The notes beneath the pieces are model-generated. The model saw nothing but the letters and a program-made list of their open reading frames with translations. It was not told where the DNA came from and ran no database searches. Both the position numbers and the translations under genes were made by a program. Positions 1 to 8,871 of a DNA stretch of 64,000 nucleotides are shown piece by piece (position 1 is the first letter of the stretch; the number at the start of each line of letters is the position of its first letter). This stretch comes from Haloarcula taiwanensis (lineage in GTDB: Archaea; Halobacteriota; Halobacteria; Halobacteriales; Haloarculaceae): positions 1,178,001-1,242,000 of the forward strand of contig CP019154.1 in the NCBI GenBank assembly GCA_002844335.1, written 5' to 3'.

Positions 1-240
1 CCGAATAAATTCATCAGCACGAAGTCCTTGGTCAAACAACTCTTGGCCCCCCTCTGAAAGGTCACTGTACCTGAGCACCTCATCATCGGGAGAGACAACC
101 GATTCATCCACCTCCGTGACGAGAACTTGGGTTCCCGTATCGGGGGCAACAAAAAGGAGTAGGCCAGATATGACGAGTGCTGCTACTCCAATTATAATGA
201 GAGCCCGGCCGCTGAATCGAAATCCTGCTGGTGATCCCAT
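1..240 (-). CDS. Partial membrane-anchored protein of unknown function (N-terminal 80 residues)
   Basis: The frame opens with ATG at 238-240 on the minus strand and stays open for 80 codons to the window edge, so the C-terminus is missing. Residues 13-34 form one hydrophobic segment (ALIIIGVAALVISGLLLFVA), followed by an acidic, soluble-looking stretch that contains YSDLSEGGQELFDQGL. This fits a single-pass protein with its soluble part outside the cell, a common haloarchaeal layout. I do not recognise a family with certainty. Codon use is more AT-rich than in the metabolic genes further on, like the gene-poor stretch beside it. Confidence 0.6.
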   Translation of the reverse strand, partial: MGSPAGFRFSGRALIIIGVAALVISGLLLFVAPDTGTQVLVTEVDESVVSPDDEVLRYSDLSEGGQELFDQGLRADEFIR

Positions 241-1016
241 TTTGTAGCCTGTCTGGAATGAATAAAGTATGTTTTCTAGATTCCTAATACGTCAGCTGAG
301 GTAGCAAGCGCATCTTCCGTGCAAGAACTTATATCGGTTATGGCACCGTTGGCCTCCTGTTCGGGATTACCCGAGCGGTTGTCGCAAGGTGGTGGGTTCC
401 CCGATGCGATAGCGGTTGCATACCAGATTTGTGCTGGTGATGCGTTATTGTGTGAAGTGATTTCACCAAGAGAGTGGTCCTTGGAATGAGCTTGGGAACA
501 ACCGCTGACGGTGTATCAATATTATCCACCAGAGGCGAGTGGAGGGCATTGTGGATGACAGTGAGCTCAAATTTATCATTTCGACCCACTAGACGCGACC
601 GCGTAAGTTCCGGGTTCATCCGAAATCGGTAGTAACACGTCCGGTATTTCGACCTTTTTTTACGATCATTCTTCTGTAAATCGTAGTTCTCTGTATCGAT
701 TGTGCTGGCGAGCAATTGTTTCTGCAGCTAGTAGCTCGAATCCCGGCTTCTCTCCCTGTTTGTCTGTTATTACCCCTACCCTCAGAATCTGTGAGTCCGT
801 ATTCGGATTGGAGATCCGCCCCCCAGTAGAAGGCATCTGGTGTAGCATGTCGGCAGCGATCTGAACGGACCGAGCCGGGATAGTTCATCCTCGTGGCGAG
901 GATATCTCTTCTCACGAGCCACTCGAATTCAGCGTTAGGCTCCCGTGAAAACGATGGCTGTCAACCGAAACCAGCGATGTATGGTCGACCGACCCGGACT
1001 TCCGCTAGAACACCTG
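241..1016. other. Gene-poor, AT-richer stretch with a possible gene remnant
   Basis: No frame here has the codon bias and acidic composition of the neighbouring genes. The only protein-like piece is a 60-codon minus-strand frame at 666-848; its second half (from about residue 20, with GVITDKQGEKPGFELLAAET) reads like a real globular protein fragment, but it has no family signature I can name and no convincing ribosome binding site. The longer overlapping minus frames are rich in Arg, Thr and His and look non-coding. The stretch could be a decayed gene or an old insertion point. Confidence 0.35.
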
Positions 1017-1442
1017 TCAGTCTCGGTTTCTTCCGGTCGCTACGCCCAGAACCGTCGTCTCAGCGTCGAAATACGCCGGCGCGTCGGTTTCGATTTCGAA
1101 TTCAAGAACGGTTTCGAGATCGCCAGAGTCTTCGGCGAATTGCTCTGCAAGATCTGTATATCCCTCAGCGAGTGTCCGGTATTCCTCTATTGTTGCCTGT
1201 TTCGATTGCGCTCGCTCCTGCTTAGCCTCGATTTCGCCGATAGTAGCTTCCGTATCACTGTCGGGGCGCTCGGAACTCTCGGTCAATGTCGCGCGAGCGT
1301 TGGCAGTGTCCTGTTCGATTTCTTCGAGCAAATCGGAGAGCACCGCGCTCTGTCGATCTATGTGACCCGCAAGAATCGCAGCCTGTGTTCGACAGTACTC
1401 GGCGAGTTCAGCCCGTGAAATATCGCCTACGTCGTCGCTCAT
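1017..1442 (-). CDS. Small acidic coiled-coil protein downstream of the tip-less transducer
   Basis: A 141-residue soluble protein, mostly predicted helical coiled coil (heptad-like Leu, Ile and Ala with many Glu, Gln and Lys between residues 10 and 110). It ends in a short segment containing FEIETDAPAYFDAETTV that may fold as a small beta unit. It has no signal peptide or membrane segment. It lies 56 bp downstream of the transducer gene on the same strand and is probably the last gene of the operon that starts with the solute-binding lipoprotein. I do not recognise a family. The position and helical character make it a candidate interaction partner of the transducer, which is inference only. 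Confidence 0.6.
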   Translation of the reverse strand: MSDDVGDISRAELAEYCRTQAAILAGHIDRQSAVLSDLLEEIEQDTANARATLTESSERPDSDTEATIGEIEAKQERAQSKQATIEEYRTLAEGYTDLAEQFAEDSGDLETVLEFEIETDAPAYFDAETTVLGVATGRNRD

Positions 1443-1498
1443 TGAATGCGGTACGTCGCCAGCGCGAAAGTCGGTTTCGGTGAAAGCGGCGACGCGGG

Positions 1499-3421
1499 TT
1501 ACTCTTCTTCCTCTTCACCGAGACTCTGTGACGGACCACCCGAGAAGACGAACTCGTGTTCGGCCTCGGTTTCGAAGCGGTTCAGGATGTCACCGAGTGG
1601 CTTCGCGTAGCGTTTGAGCTGTTCGGCCCGCGAAGACACCTCGTTGAGCTCTGCGGCCTGCTCTTCAGCTGCGCCAGCGACGGTCTGAGTCTCGGCCATC
1701 ATCTGGTCACTCGTTTCAGCGGCCGACTGCAGTGTCGTTGCAACCGTTCGGAACCGGTCAAGTGAGTCACCCAGATCGATGTCCGGATTGTCCGCGTCCA
1801 GTTCTTCTAGCGTGTCCACGAGGGTGTCGAGGTCCTCCGAGATGGTAGCGAGACGATCCTTCTGATCGTAGGCGTCGTCGGAGATTTTCTGTGTCGATTC
1901 GGCGACCTGCTCGGACGCGTCACGGACGGACTCCGCACTGGACAGAACGACATCCCCGGATTCCGCGACTTCATCGGCGAAGCTGTTGAGCTGGCCGATT
2001 GTCTTTTCGAGTTCGTCGACCATACCGTTGAACTCGCTGGCGATACGATCCATCGATTCGTTCTCGCCGTCGGTGGCCATCCGCTCGGTGAGGTTTCCAG
2101 CGGCCGTCTCCTCCATCACGTCGGAGAACTCCTCGGCCTTCTTCTGGAGATACTTGTTAACTTCGAGGGCTTCGGCCCGGGAAACTTCCGCCTCTTTCTG
2201 TGCACGCTCGGCCTCGTTGATCTGCTGTTTGAGCGCGTCACGCATATCAGCGAACCCGCTGTACAGGCGGCCCACGTTGTCGATGCGGCTGGTAGCGATA
2301 TCGACGTCGAGGTTCCCCTGTCGCATCTGGTCCGTTTTTCGGGTCAGGCGGTCAATCGACGTCGCCGTGTTGTATCCGAGTATCGCACCGACACCCGCAA
2401 TGAGCAACACCATCAGTGCCGTCCCGATGAGCCCGTACTGTTGGACGTTCTGGACGAACCCAAATACCGCAGAGTTGGGCGCGTGCACGAGGACGACCCA
2501 GTCCGTTCCCTGTATCGGTGCGTAGCCGACGGTGTAGCGTTCGCTGAGGACGTCGGCCGCCGGCATGTCAGCGGTGACGCCGGATTGCTGTTCCGAGGAC
2601 CGGAGGTCGTTTGCCTCGCTGATCGGCGCGGTAGCGCGGCTGTTCTCGCTGTACGACTGCAGCATATTCTCCCCGAGGCCACGGCTCCCGTCTCTGGGCT
2701 CGTCGATCATGACGACCGCCGACCCGTTGACGACTTGCGTAAATCCACCTTCGGCCCTGTTGTTCCCCTGTAGCGAGTTCGCAATCTCGTCGAGTGAGTA
2801 TTCGATGAGTATATACCGGTTTTGCGAGGCATCGACAGGGCTGACAAAGCCAACGACTGGGCCGGAGTTTGTCTGATACACATCGGAGACGACGACATCG
2901 CTTGCCGTCTCGAAGTCGGTACCGGCAAGCCACCCCCTGCTCGTCGATTCGAGGGGTGAGTTGGTCAGTACCTGTGAGTTAGATGTGCTGGCGACAACTT
3001 GAGACTGGGCGGCGTTTCGTTCGATCAGATGGATATCAGCAGCGTCTGCCGACAAGGCGGCTTTCCGATTGTTGAGTTCGATATTGATATCGTCGGCATC
3101 GCTACTGGCCCAGATGTCATCTGAGGAGACGAATTGAGTCGATAGACGGTTTCGGTCTACCCACTGTGACAGGATGTCCGCTTCCTGTGCGGCGGCGTTC
3201 TGGTAGTCACTCAGAACCTGTTGTTCAGTGTAATCTCTGACTTGTTCTGTCGCGGCAAGGCCGATGAGCCCAACCGACAGCGCCATGATGAAGAGAACGA
3301 TGCCGAATTTGAGTGCGAAGTTCCGCCGGATGAAATCCGGGACAACTGTCGCCAAAATCCCACCGGAGGCGTTCGAATCGGTCTCTGAACTGTCTGGTAT
3401 CTGTGTGTCTCCTGAACTCAT
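1499..3421 (-). CDS. Htr-like transmembrane transducer lacking the signalling hairpin tip
   Basis: A 640-residue membrane sensor with TM1 at about 36-57, a large extracellular Cache-like region at about 60-325 (YILIEYSLDEI, GTDWVVLVHAP), TM2 at about 329-350, a HAMP domain at about 350-400, a second HAMP-like unit at about 430-475, then coiled coil. Known Htr proteins continue into a long antiparallel coil whose tip ([19 protein letters not shown] type) binds CheA and CheW. Here the descending helix of about 480-530 is followed by an acidic linker (LDADNPDIDLGDSLDRF, about 541-557) and then what looks like the returning helix with an AEEQAAEL methylation-type motif near 585; the tip is absent. 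The tail is GEEEEE. The gene starts 2 bp after the lipoprotein gene stop, so sensor and binding protein are probably co-translated, as in the BasB/BasT arrangement. Confidence 0.85.
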   Translation of the reverse strand: MSSGDTQIPDSSETDSNASGGILATVVPDFIRRNFALKFGIVLFIMALSVGLIGLAATEQVRDYTEQQVLSDYQNAAAQEADILSQWVDRNRLSTQFVSSDDIWASSDADDINIELNNRKAALSADAADIHLIERNAAQSQVVASTSNSQVLTNSPLESTSRGWLAGTDFETASDVVVSDVYQTNSGPVVGFVSPVDASQNRYILIEYSLDEIANSLQGNNRAEGGFTQVVNGSAVVMIDEPRDGSRGLGENMLQSYSENSRATAPISEANDLRSSEQQSGVTADMPAADVLSERYTVGYAPIQGTDWVVLVHAPNSAVFGFVQNVQQYGLIGTALMVLLIAGVGAILGYNTATSIDRLTRKTDQMRQGNLDVDIATSRIDNVGRLYSGFADMRDALKQQINEAERAQKEAEVSRAEALEVNKYLQKKAEEFSDVMEETAAGNLTERMATDGENESMDRIASEFNGMVDELEKTIGQLNSFADEVAESGDVVLSSAESVRDASEQVAESTQKISDDAYDQKDRLATISEDLDTLVDTLEELDADNPDIDLGDSLDRFRTVATTLQSAAETSDQMMAETQTVAGAAEEQAAELNEVSSRAEQLKRYAKPLGDILNRFETEAEHEFVFSGGPSQSLGEEEEE

Positions 3422-3423
3422 AG

Positions 3424-4794
3424 TTAGTTTCCTCCAAGCGAACAGTTCGCCGCTGGGTCGCTATCGCACGCGTACTGTACGTCCGCTGGTTCCCCGACCA
3501 GCTCGTAGTAGGTACCATAGGATTGCTGTATCTCCGACTTTCCTCTCACAACCGGCACCTGACGCATCGCCTGATGATCACAAGCTCGAAGCGTCTGCGG
3601 TCCGAGGCCGGCGTCGTACTCGTACCCTTCGAGCGCTCTGATGACATCGATCGGGTTGAACGTTCCCGCGCGCTCGACTGCGCTGGCGTATTGCAACGTT
3701 TGCGTATATGCGATATGTGCTGGCCCTGATGGAGTGGCTGATTTCGAGGAACCAGTCGAACTGCCGTACTCCTTACGGAACGCCTCTCGGAAGGTATTGG
3801 ACAGCGGCGAGTTGATTGCCGGACTCCAGGCGACAGTTCCGATAACGCCCTCTATCGCATCGCCTGCGGTCTGGGCAATATCCTTCGAAGCCATCGGAAG
3901 AACGATATTCGACTCCGGGAACTCATCTCGGAACGCCCGGAGTGCGTTTACTGCGTCAAGGCCCCCGAGTCCAAGCACAATCACGTCGAAATCGACCGAT
4001 TTGATGTCTGCTGCGTACTGGGAGTAGTCGCTTGTCCCGACCTGTGCGGTCGTGTCCCAGACAGGTGCCCAGCCGATATCTCCGAGGGCTGCATCCATAT
4101 CATCCCGGAGCGTCTGTCCCCAGTCGCTGTCCTGAAAGATTTTGACGTAATTGACGTCGTCTCCGAACTCGGTACTGAGTGCCGGGGCCAGCGCCTTTGC
4201 CGCCATGCGGTTGTTGAATATCTCGCGGAAGGAGTACCGGTTACAGTCGGCCCCCGTCAGCGAGTTTGTGTTGGCCATCGTCGCCATGTACACGACTTGG
4301 TTCTTCGCGGCTACCTTCTGATTAGCCAGGCCGGAACTGCTGGACGTACCGCCAGCAAGCATAATCACTTCCTCGCTATCAACAAGCCGCTGTGCGTTAC
4401 GCCGAGCGGTATCTGAATTGCCACCCGTGTCTTCGACAGCGAATTCGACATCCTTATCGAGAAGACCGTCACCGTCAAGAGGCGACTCGTACTTCTCGCT
4501 CGTTACCCACCCACCGCCGTTGTTAATGTGCTTGACAGCGAGTTTGAACCCCCGGAGTTCCTGCTTGCCGGCAGTTGAGTACGCCCCAGAGGAAGCGATG
4601 TTGAAACCAAATGTCACCGAATCCCCGGACACCGGAAAGTTTCCAACCGCTGTTGGGGTCGGTGTCCCATCTCCATCTGTTCCGGCCTCGCTGCCACCAC
4701 AGCCTGCAAGTCCGGCCAACCCGGCCGCACCAATCGAACGGAGTAGGTTCCGCCTAGAGACCGACGGTCCACCTCCATCTCTCCCTGAATCCAT
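3424..4794 (-). CDS. Tat-exported solute-binding lipoprotein, branched-chain amino acid type (BasB-like)
   Basis: A 456-residue periplasmic-binding-protein fold I protein. The N-terminus has a twin-arginine signal (SRRNLLRSIG, Arg14-Arg15) and an LAGC lipobox with Cys32, so it should be exported folded and lipid-anchored outside the membrane. The mature part has the LivJ-type features of this family, such as VTFGFNIASSGAYSTAG and AVKHINNGGG. No permease or ATPase gene lies beside it; the next gene is a transducer. That arrangement matches lipoproteins that present ligand to a chemotaxis transducer (BasB of Halobacterium, for branched-chain amino acids). The ligand here is not deducible. Confidence is high for the family, moderate for the sensory role. 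Confidence 0.85.
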   Translation of the reverse strand: MDSGRDGGGPSVSRRNLLRSIGAAGLAGLAGCGGSEAGTDGDGTPTPTAVGNFPVSGDSVTFGFNIASSGAYSTAGKQELRGFKLAVKHINNGGGWVTSEKYESPLDGDGLLDKDVEFAVEDTGGNSDTARRNAQRLVDSEEVIMLAGGTSSSSGLANQKVAAKNQVVYMATMANTNSLTGADCNRYSFREIFNNRMAAKALAPALSTEFGDDVNYVKIFQDSDWGQTLRDDMDAALGDIGWAPVWDTTAQVGTSDYSQYAADIKSVDFDVIVLGLGGLDAVNALRAFRDEFPESNIVLPMASKDIAQTAGDAIEGVIGTVAWSPAINSPLSNTFREAFRKEYGSSTGSSKSATPSGPAHIAYTQTLQYASAVERAGTFNPIDVIRALEGYEYDAGLGPQTLRACDHQAMRQVPVVRGKSEIQQSYGTYYELVGEPADVQYACDSDPAANCSLGGN

Positions 4795-4938
4795 ACTGCC
4801 GTGTCTTAATTAGTATAGCACATAAACTTTTGGAGAAAACTTATACTGCCTATAAGCTGTGGCGAAAAATACGACCTTACGCGCTCCACTGCAGTAAGGA
4901 GAGACTAACAAAGCCGTCTGGCGGCTGGTTCTCCGGGA

Positions 4939-4944
4939 TTTATA
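4939..4944 (+). promoter_or_regulatory. TATA box of kdgK
   Basis: TTTATA lies about 27 bp before the kdgK ATG. Archaeal transcription starts about 25-28 bp after the TATA centre, so the message would begin at or within a few bases of the ATG and be leaderless, which is common in haloarchaea. No ribosome binding site is seen before the ATG. Confidence 0.5.
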
Positions 4945-4968
4945 CCCAGTCAGTGAGCAACGTCGGAT

Positions 4969-5928
4969 ATGACGGAGTTAGTTACGTTCGGTGAGACAAT
5001 GTTGCGGTTGTCGCCACCCGACGACGAGCGACTGGAGACCGCAGACCAGTACACTGTCAGAGCAGCCGGCGCAGAGTCAAACGTTGCGGTCGCTGCGCAG
5101 CGGCTTGGACTCGATGCACTGTGGGCCTCAAAACTCCCCGATTCGCCGGTCGGTCGACGAGTCACAGGAGAACTCAAGCACCACGGCGTGTCGGTCGATA
5201 TCGCTTGGGACGACGCGGACAGCGCCCGACAGGGAACCTACTATCTAGAACAGGGTAGTCCACCGCGTGGGAACGATGTCATCTACGACCGTCAAAACGC
5301 CAGTGTCACAACCGCCACACCGGCGGAGCTTCCAACCGAGACTATCGCAGACGCCGCGGGGTTCCATACCTCGGGTATCACACCGGCGCTGTCGGAGACG
5401 CTCAAATCGACTACTGCTGACCTCCTCTCGCTCGCACAGGACGCGGGTACGACCACGAGCTTCGACCTGAACTACCGCTCGAAGCTCTGGACGCCAGCCG
5501 AAGCCCGTTCAGTCCTGACCGAGCTATTCCCGTCTGTCGACGTGCTCGTCGTCGCAGAACGGGACGCGAACGTCGTGCTGGACCGGACTGGCGACCCGGA
5601 AACGATTGCTCGGGACCTTGCTGCCGAGTACGGGTTCGAAGCGACAGTGATTACCCGCGGCAGCGACGGGGCGCTCGCGCTCGCTGACGGGACCGTAACG
5701 GAGCAGCCGACCTTCGAGTCGACCGATGCACATCCGGTCGGCACTGGCGATTCCTTTGTCGGCGGCTTCCTCTCGCAGTACCTCTCCGGTGGCTCCGTTG
5801 CAGACGGGCTTGCCTGGGGGGCCGCGACGGCCGCACTCAAACGGACGATTCCGGGCGACATTGCCGTTGTGTCCCCCGACGAAATCCGCTCGATTCTCAG
5901 CGGCGACACGGAAGCGATTTCGCGGTAG
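4969..5928 (+). CDS. kdgK: 2-keto-3-deoxygluconate kinase (PfkB family)
   Basis: A 319-residue ribokinase/PfkB-family sugar kinase. Near the N-terminus is RAAGAESNVAVAAQRLG, the family's substrate-binding signature. Near the C-terminus is GTGDSFVGGF, which holds the anion hole and catalytic Asp. The segment FDLNYRSKLW is typical of KDG kinases. It phosphorylates 2-keto-3-deoxygluconate (often also the galactonate form) to KDPG in the semi-phosphorylative Entner-Doudoroff pathway used by haloarchaea. Pyruvate kinase follows 100 bp downstream on the same strand and gluconate dehydratase lies near 34.5 kb, which supports KDG over fructose-1-phosphate as substrate. In Haloferax volcanii kdgK1 is repressed by GlpR; I cannot identify that operator here. 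Confidence 0.88.
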   Translation: MTELVTFGETMLRLSPPDDERLETADQYTVRAAGAESNVAVAAQRLGLDALWASKLPDSPVGRRVTGELKHHGVSVDIAWDDADSARQGTYYLEQGSPPRGNDVIYDRQNASVTTATPAELPTETIADAAGFHTSGITPALSETLKSTTADLLSLAQDAGTTTSFDLNYRSKLWTPAEARSVLTELFPSVDVLVVAERDANVVLDRTGDPETIARDLAAEYGFEATVITRGSDGALALADGTVTEQPTFESTDAHPVGTGDSFVGGFLSQYLSGGSVADGLAWGAATAALKRTIPGDIAVVSPDEIRSILSGDTEAISR

Positions 5929-6028
5929 CTACGCCGTCCAGCAAGCTTCTTATCCCTTCGCGGGGAACGGCAGGATATGATTAACTATGAACGCTGTAAA
6001 CTGTGGCTCCCCGGAGACGGAGGTCACA

Positions 6029-7819
6029 ATGCGTAGCGCGAAGATCGTCTGTACTCTCGGTCCCGCGTCGGATTCAGTCGACGACATCGCGTCACTTGCA
6101 AAAGCCGGGATGTCCGTTGCCAGACTGAACGCGAGCCACGGTTCGCCGGAACACCGCCGTGAGATGATTGATCGAATCCGTGAGGTAGACGAAGCGGTCG
6201 AGGAGCCGGTCGCGGCCATGCTTGATATGCCAGGACCGGAGGTCCGCACCGCAGAGATCGACGAACCGATTCAGCTCACGGAAGGGTCTACCATCCGGTA
6301 CGTCGTCGGTGACGACGCGACGCCGGAAGAGGTCGGTCTCTCGCAGTCGATTACCGCAGTCGAGCCGGGTGATCGCGTGCTGCTTGATGACGGACGCATC
6401 GAAACGACTGTCGAGCGCGTCGATGATGATACAGTGTTTGCGACCGTTGAGAACGGCGGCAAGCTGTCCGCCCGCAAAGGCGTCAACGTTCCCGGTGTCG
6501 AACTCGACCTGCCGACCATCACGGAGAACGACAGACAGGAACTCGACGTGGCCGCCGAGAAAGAACCCGACTTCGTGGCCGCGTCGTTCGTCCGCGACGG
6601 CGAGGACATCTACGAGATCAGCCAGGCCCTCGAAGAGCGCGGCGTCGACATCCCCATCATCGCCAAGATCGAACGAGCCGGGGCCGTCGAGAACCTCGAT
6701 TCGATCATCGACGAGGCCTATGGCGTGATGGTCGCCCGCGGTGACCTCGGTGTGGAGTGCCCGCTCGAGGATGTCCCGATCATTCAAAAGCGCATCATCC
6801 GCCGGTGTCACGAGGCTGGTGTTCCCGTCATCACGGCCACCGAGATGCTTGACTCGATGGTCCACTCCCGGCGGCCGACCCGTGCAGAGGCATCGGACGT
6901 GGCAAACGCAGTTCTTGACGGCACGGATGCAGTGATGCTCTCTGGCGAGACGGCCATCGGCGACCATCCGACCCGCGTCGTCGAGACCATGGACCGGATC
7001 ATCCGTGATGTCGAGGGCAGCGAGGAGTACGCCGAGTCCCGCGAACAGCGCGTGCCAAACGCCGGTGATACCCGAACGGACGCGCTCGCGCGCTCCGGTC
7101 GGTTCCTCGCCCGCGACATCGGCGCGTCGGCGATTGTCGCGGCGTCCGAGTCCGGCTACACCGCGCTGAAATCGGCGAAGTACCGGCCGTCGATCCCCAT
7201 CGTCGCGTCGACGCCGAGCGAGCGCGTCCGCCGGAAGCTCGCGCTTTCGTGGGGTATCACGCCCGTAACGACCGAGTACACTACCGAGGGCGCTGACGCC
7301 GTCATCCAGACGGCAGTTCAGGCGGCCCTCGACACCGAGGCCGCGGACAGCGGTGACACGGTCGTCGTCCTCTCTGGAATGATGACCGAACTGGAGGGGA
7401 TGAACACGGCGAATATGCTGAAAGTCCACGTCGCGGCCGAAACGGTCACCAGCGGTCGCTCCATCGTCGACGGGTTAGTGACCGGTCCTGTCCATCGGAT
7501 TTCGACAGCACCGCCCCGGGAGTCGCCGGGCGATCTCTCAAACGTCCCCGACGGGGCGATCTTGGCTGTTCCGGAGGGATTCGACGGCGAATTCGTCGGC
7601 GACACCAGCCACATCGGCGGCATCATCGACGGCCACGAGGGTGTCACGAGCTACGCGGCCATCGTTGCCCGTGAGCTTTCGATTCCGATGATATCGAACG
7701 CGGACCTGCCTGATACGGTCTCCGACGGGGCGACTGTCACACTGGATTCCGAACGCGGCGTCGTCTACGAAGAGGCCGTTGGACGAGAGGACATCTCGGG
7801 CAGAGAGCGAGACTACTAA
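6029..7819 (+). CDS. pyk: Pyruvate kinase with C-terminal PEP-utiliser-like domain
   Basis: Converts PEP and ADP to pyruvate and ATP. The core (about residues 1-470) has SAKIVCTLGPAS, the substrate/metal motif VARLNASHG, GDLGVE, and the segment around MLDSM and PTRAEASDVANAVLDG. I prefer the ATG at 6029 (596 residues) because GGAGGTCA at 6019-6026 is correctly placed before it; an in-frame ATG at 5987 would add 14 residues unlike the family N-terminus. About 100 C-terminal residues form the extra domain seen in Bacillus-type pyruvate kinases, related to the phosphohistidine domain of PEP synthase. The usual TSHAAI motif reads TSYAAI here, so the phospho-accepting His is absent. Confidence 0.93.
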   Translation: MRSAKIVCTLGPASDSVDDIASLAKAGMSVARLNASHGSPEHRREMIDRIREVDEAVEEPVAAMLDMPGPEVRTAEIDEPIQLTEGSTIRYVVGDDATPEEVGLSQSITAVEPGDRVLLDDGRIETTVERVDDDTVFATVENGGKLSARKGVNVPGVELDLPTITENDRQELDVAAEKEPDFVAASFVRDGEDIYEISQALEERGVDIPIIAKIERAGAVENLDSIIDEAYGVMVARGDLGVECPLEDVPIIQKRIIRRCHEAGVPVITATEMLDSMVHSRRPTRAEASDVANAVLDGTDAVMLSGETAIGDHPTRVVETMDRIIRDVEGSEEYAESREQRVPNAGDTRTDALARSGRFLARDIGASAIVAASESGYTALKSAKYRPSIPIVASTPSERVRRKLALSWGITPVTTEYTTEGADAVIQTAVQAALDTEAADSGDTVVVLSGMMTELEGMNTANMLKVHVAAETVTSGRSIVDGLVTGPVHRISTAPPRESPGDLSNVPDGAILAVPEGFDGEFVGDTSHIGGIIDGHEGVTSYAAIVARELSIPMISNADLPDTVSDGATVTLDSERGVVYEEAVGREDISGRERDY

Positions 7820-7871
7820 TCGCAGTAGAATCTGTGTAGTTAAGTATCGGTGGGGCAACCCTTCGACCAGC

Positions 7872-8843
7872 ATGGGCGCTTACGCAGGGGTCGACCTCGG
7901 AGCGACACATATTCGGGCTGTTATCGGTGACGAGACGGGCTCGATAGTCGAGTCACACAAAACTGAGACACCGCGTGGACCGGCAGGTATCGCGGTCACG
8001 GAAGCGGTCCTCGACGCGATTCGGCAGGCCTGCGACGCTGCTGATATCGCCCCGACAGACGTGATTGCCGCCGGTATCGGGTCCTTCGGTCCGATGGATC
8101 TGGCTGAAGGCGTCGTGGAAAACCCAGCAAACCTTCCAGACACCATCGACCGGATTCCGCTGACCGGGCCGGTCGAGAACCTCATCGGCAGCGAGCGGGT
8201 CTCGTTGCACAACGACGCCAACGCCGGCGTCATTGGCGAACGGTTTTATTCGGACCGAAGCCCCGATGACATGGTGTATCTCACTATCTCCTCCGGAGTC
8301 GGCGCTGGAGTCGCTGTCGACGGGAACATCCTCTCAGGCTGGGACGGCAACGCCGGGGAAGTCGGCCACTTGACGATTGACCCGCACGGGTTCATGACCT
8401 GTGGCTGCGGACACGACGGCCACTGGGAAGCGTACTGCTCGGGCGAGAACATCCCGCGGTATGCCACACAGCTCCACCGAGAGGACCCTGTCGAGACGGC
8501 ACTCCCAATCGAGACAGAGGAGTTTTCTGCGGCGGATATCTTCGAGTACGCCGGCGAAGACGAGTTCGCCTCACACGTTCTCGATCAGATCTGTCACTGG
8601 AACGCAATCGGCGTTGCTAACATTGTCCACGCGTACGCGCCCCTCGTGGTTTACGTTGGCGGGGCCGTTGCGCTCAATAACCCTGAGCAGGTGCTAGACC
8701 CCATCCGGGACCGACTTGATGACATGGTGATGTCGAACATTCCGGATATCCAGTTGACGCAGTTTGGCGACGATGTCGTGGTTCGCGGCGCACTGGCGTC
8801 CGCGCTGACTGGCGGCACAGGCGACCCGTCACAGCGCGTCTGA
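7872..8843 (+). CDS. ROK-family sugar kinase, probable glucokinase
   Basis: A 323-residue ROK protein. GVDLGATHIRAV is the ATP-binding motif, NDANAG holds the catalytic Asp, and GVGAGVAVDG follows. The zinc-type motif at about residues 172-195 reads CGCGHDGHWEAYCSG, with His where many bacterial members have the third Cys. I chose the ATG at 7872 because the ATP-binding motif starts seven residues later as in the family; the frame is open 31 codons further upstream into unlikely sequence. Haloarchaeal glucokinases belong to this family, and the neighbours kdgK and pyk are sugar-catabolic, but substrate specificity cannot be read from the sequence. Confidence 0.82.
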   Translation: MGAYAGVDLGATHIRAVIGDETGSIVESHKTETPRGPAGIAVTEAVLDAIRQACDAADIAPTDVIAAGIGSFGPMDLAEGVVENPANLPDTIDRIPLTGPVENLIGSERVSLHNDANAGVIGERFYSDRSPDDMVYLTISSGVGAGVAVDGNILSGWDGNAGEVGHLTIDPHGFMTCGCGHDGHWEAYCSGENIPRYATQLHREDPVETALPIETEEFSAADIFEYAGEDEFASHVLDQICHWNAIGVANIVHAYAPLVVYVGGAVALNNPEQVLDPIRDRLDDMVMSNIPDIQLTQFGDDVVVRGALASALTGGTGDPSQRV

Positions 8844-8871
8844 AAAGCGTCGACAAAACCGCACCGTCGCG

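Noticed and set aside
6092-7429. Long open minus-strand frame (445 codons) opposite the pyruvate kinase gene
   Set aside because: It is antisense to a clearly conserved enzyme. Its residue mix (Arg, His, Asp, Val-rich without motifs) is what high-GC third-position bias makes on the opposite strand.
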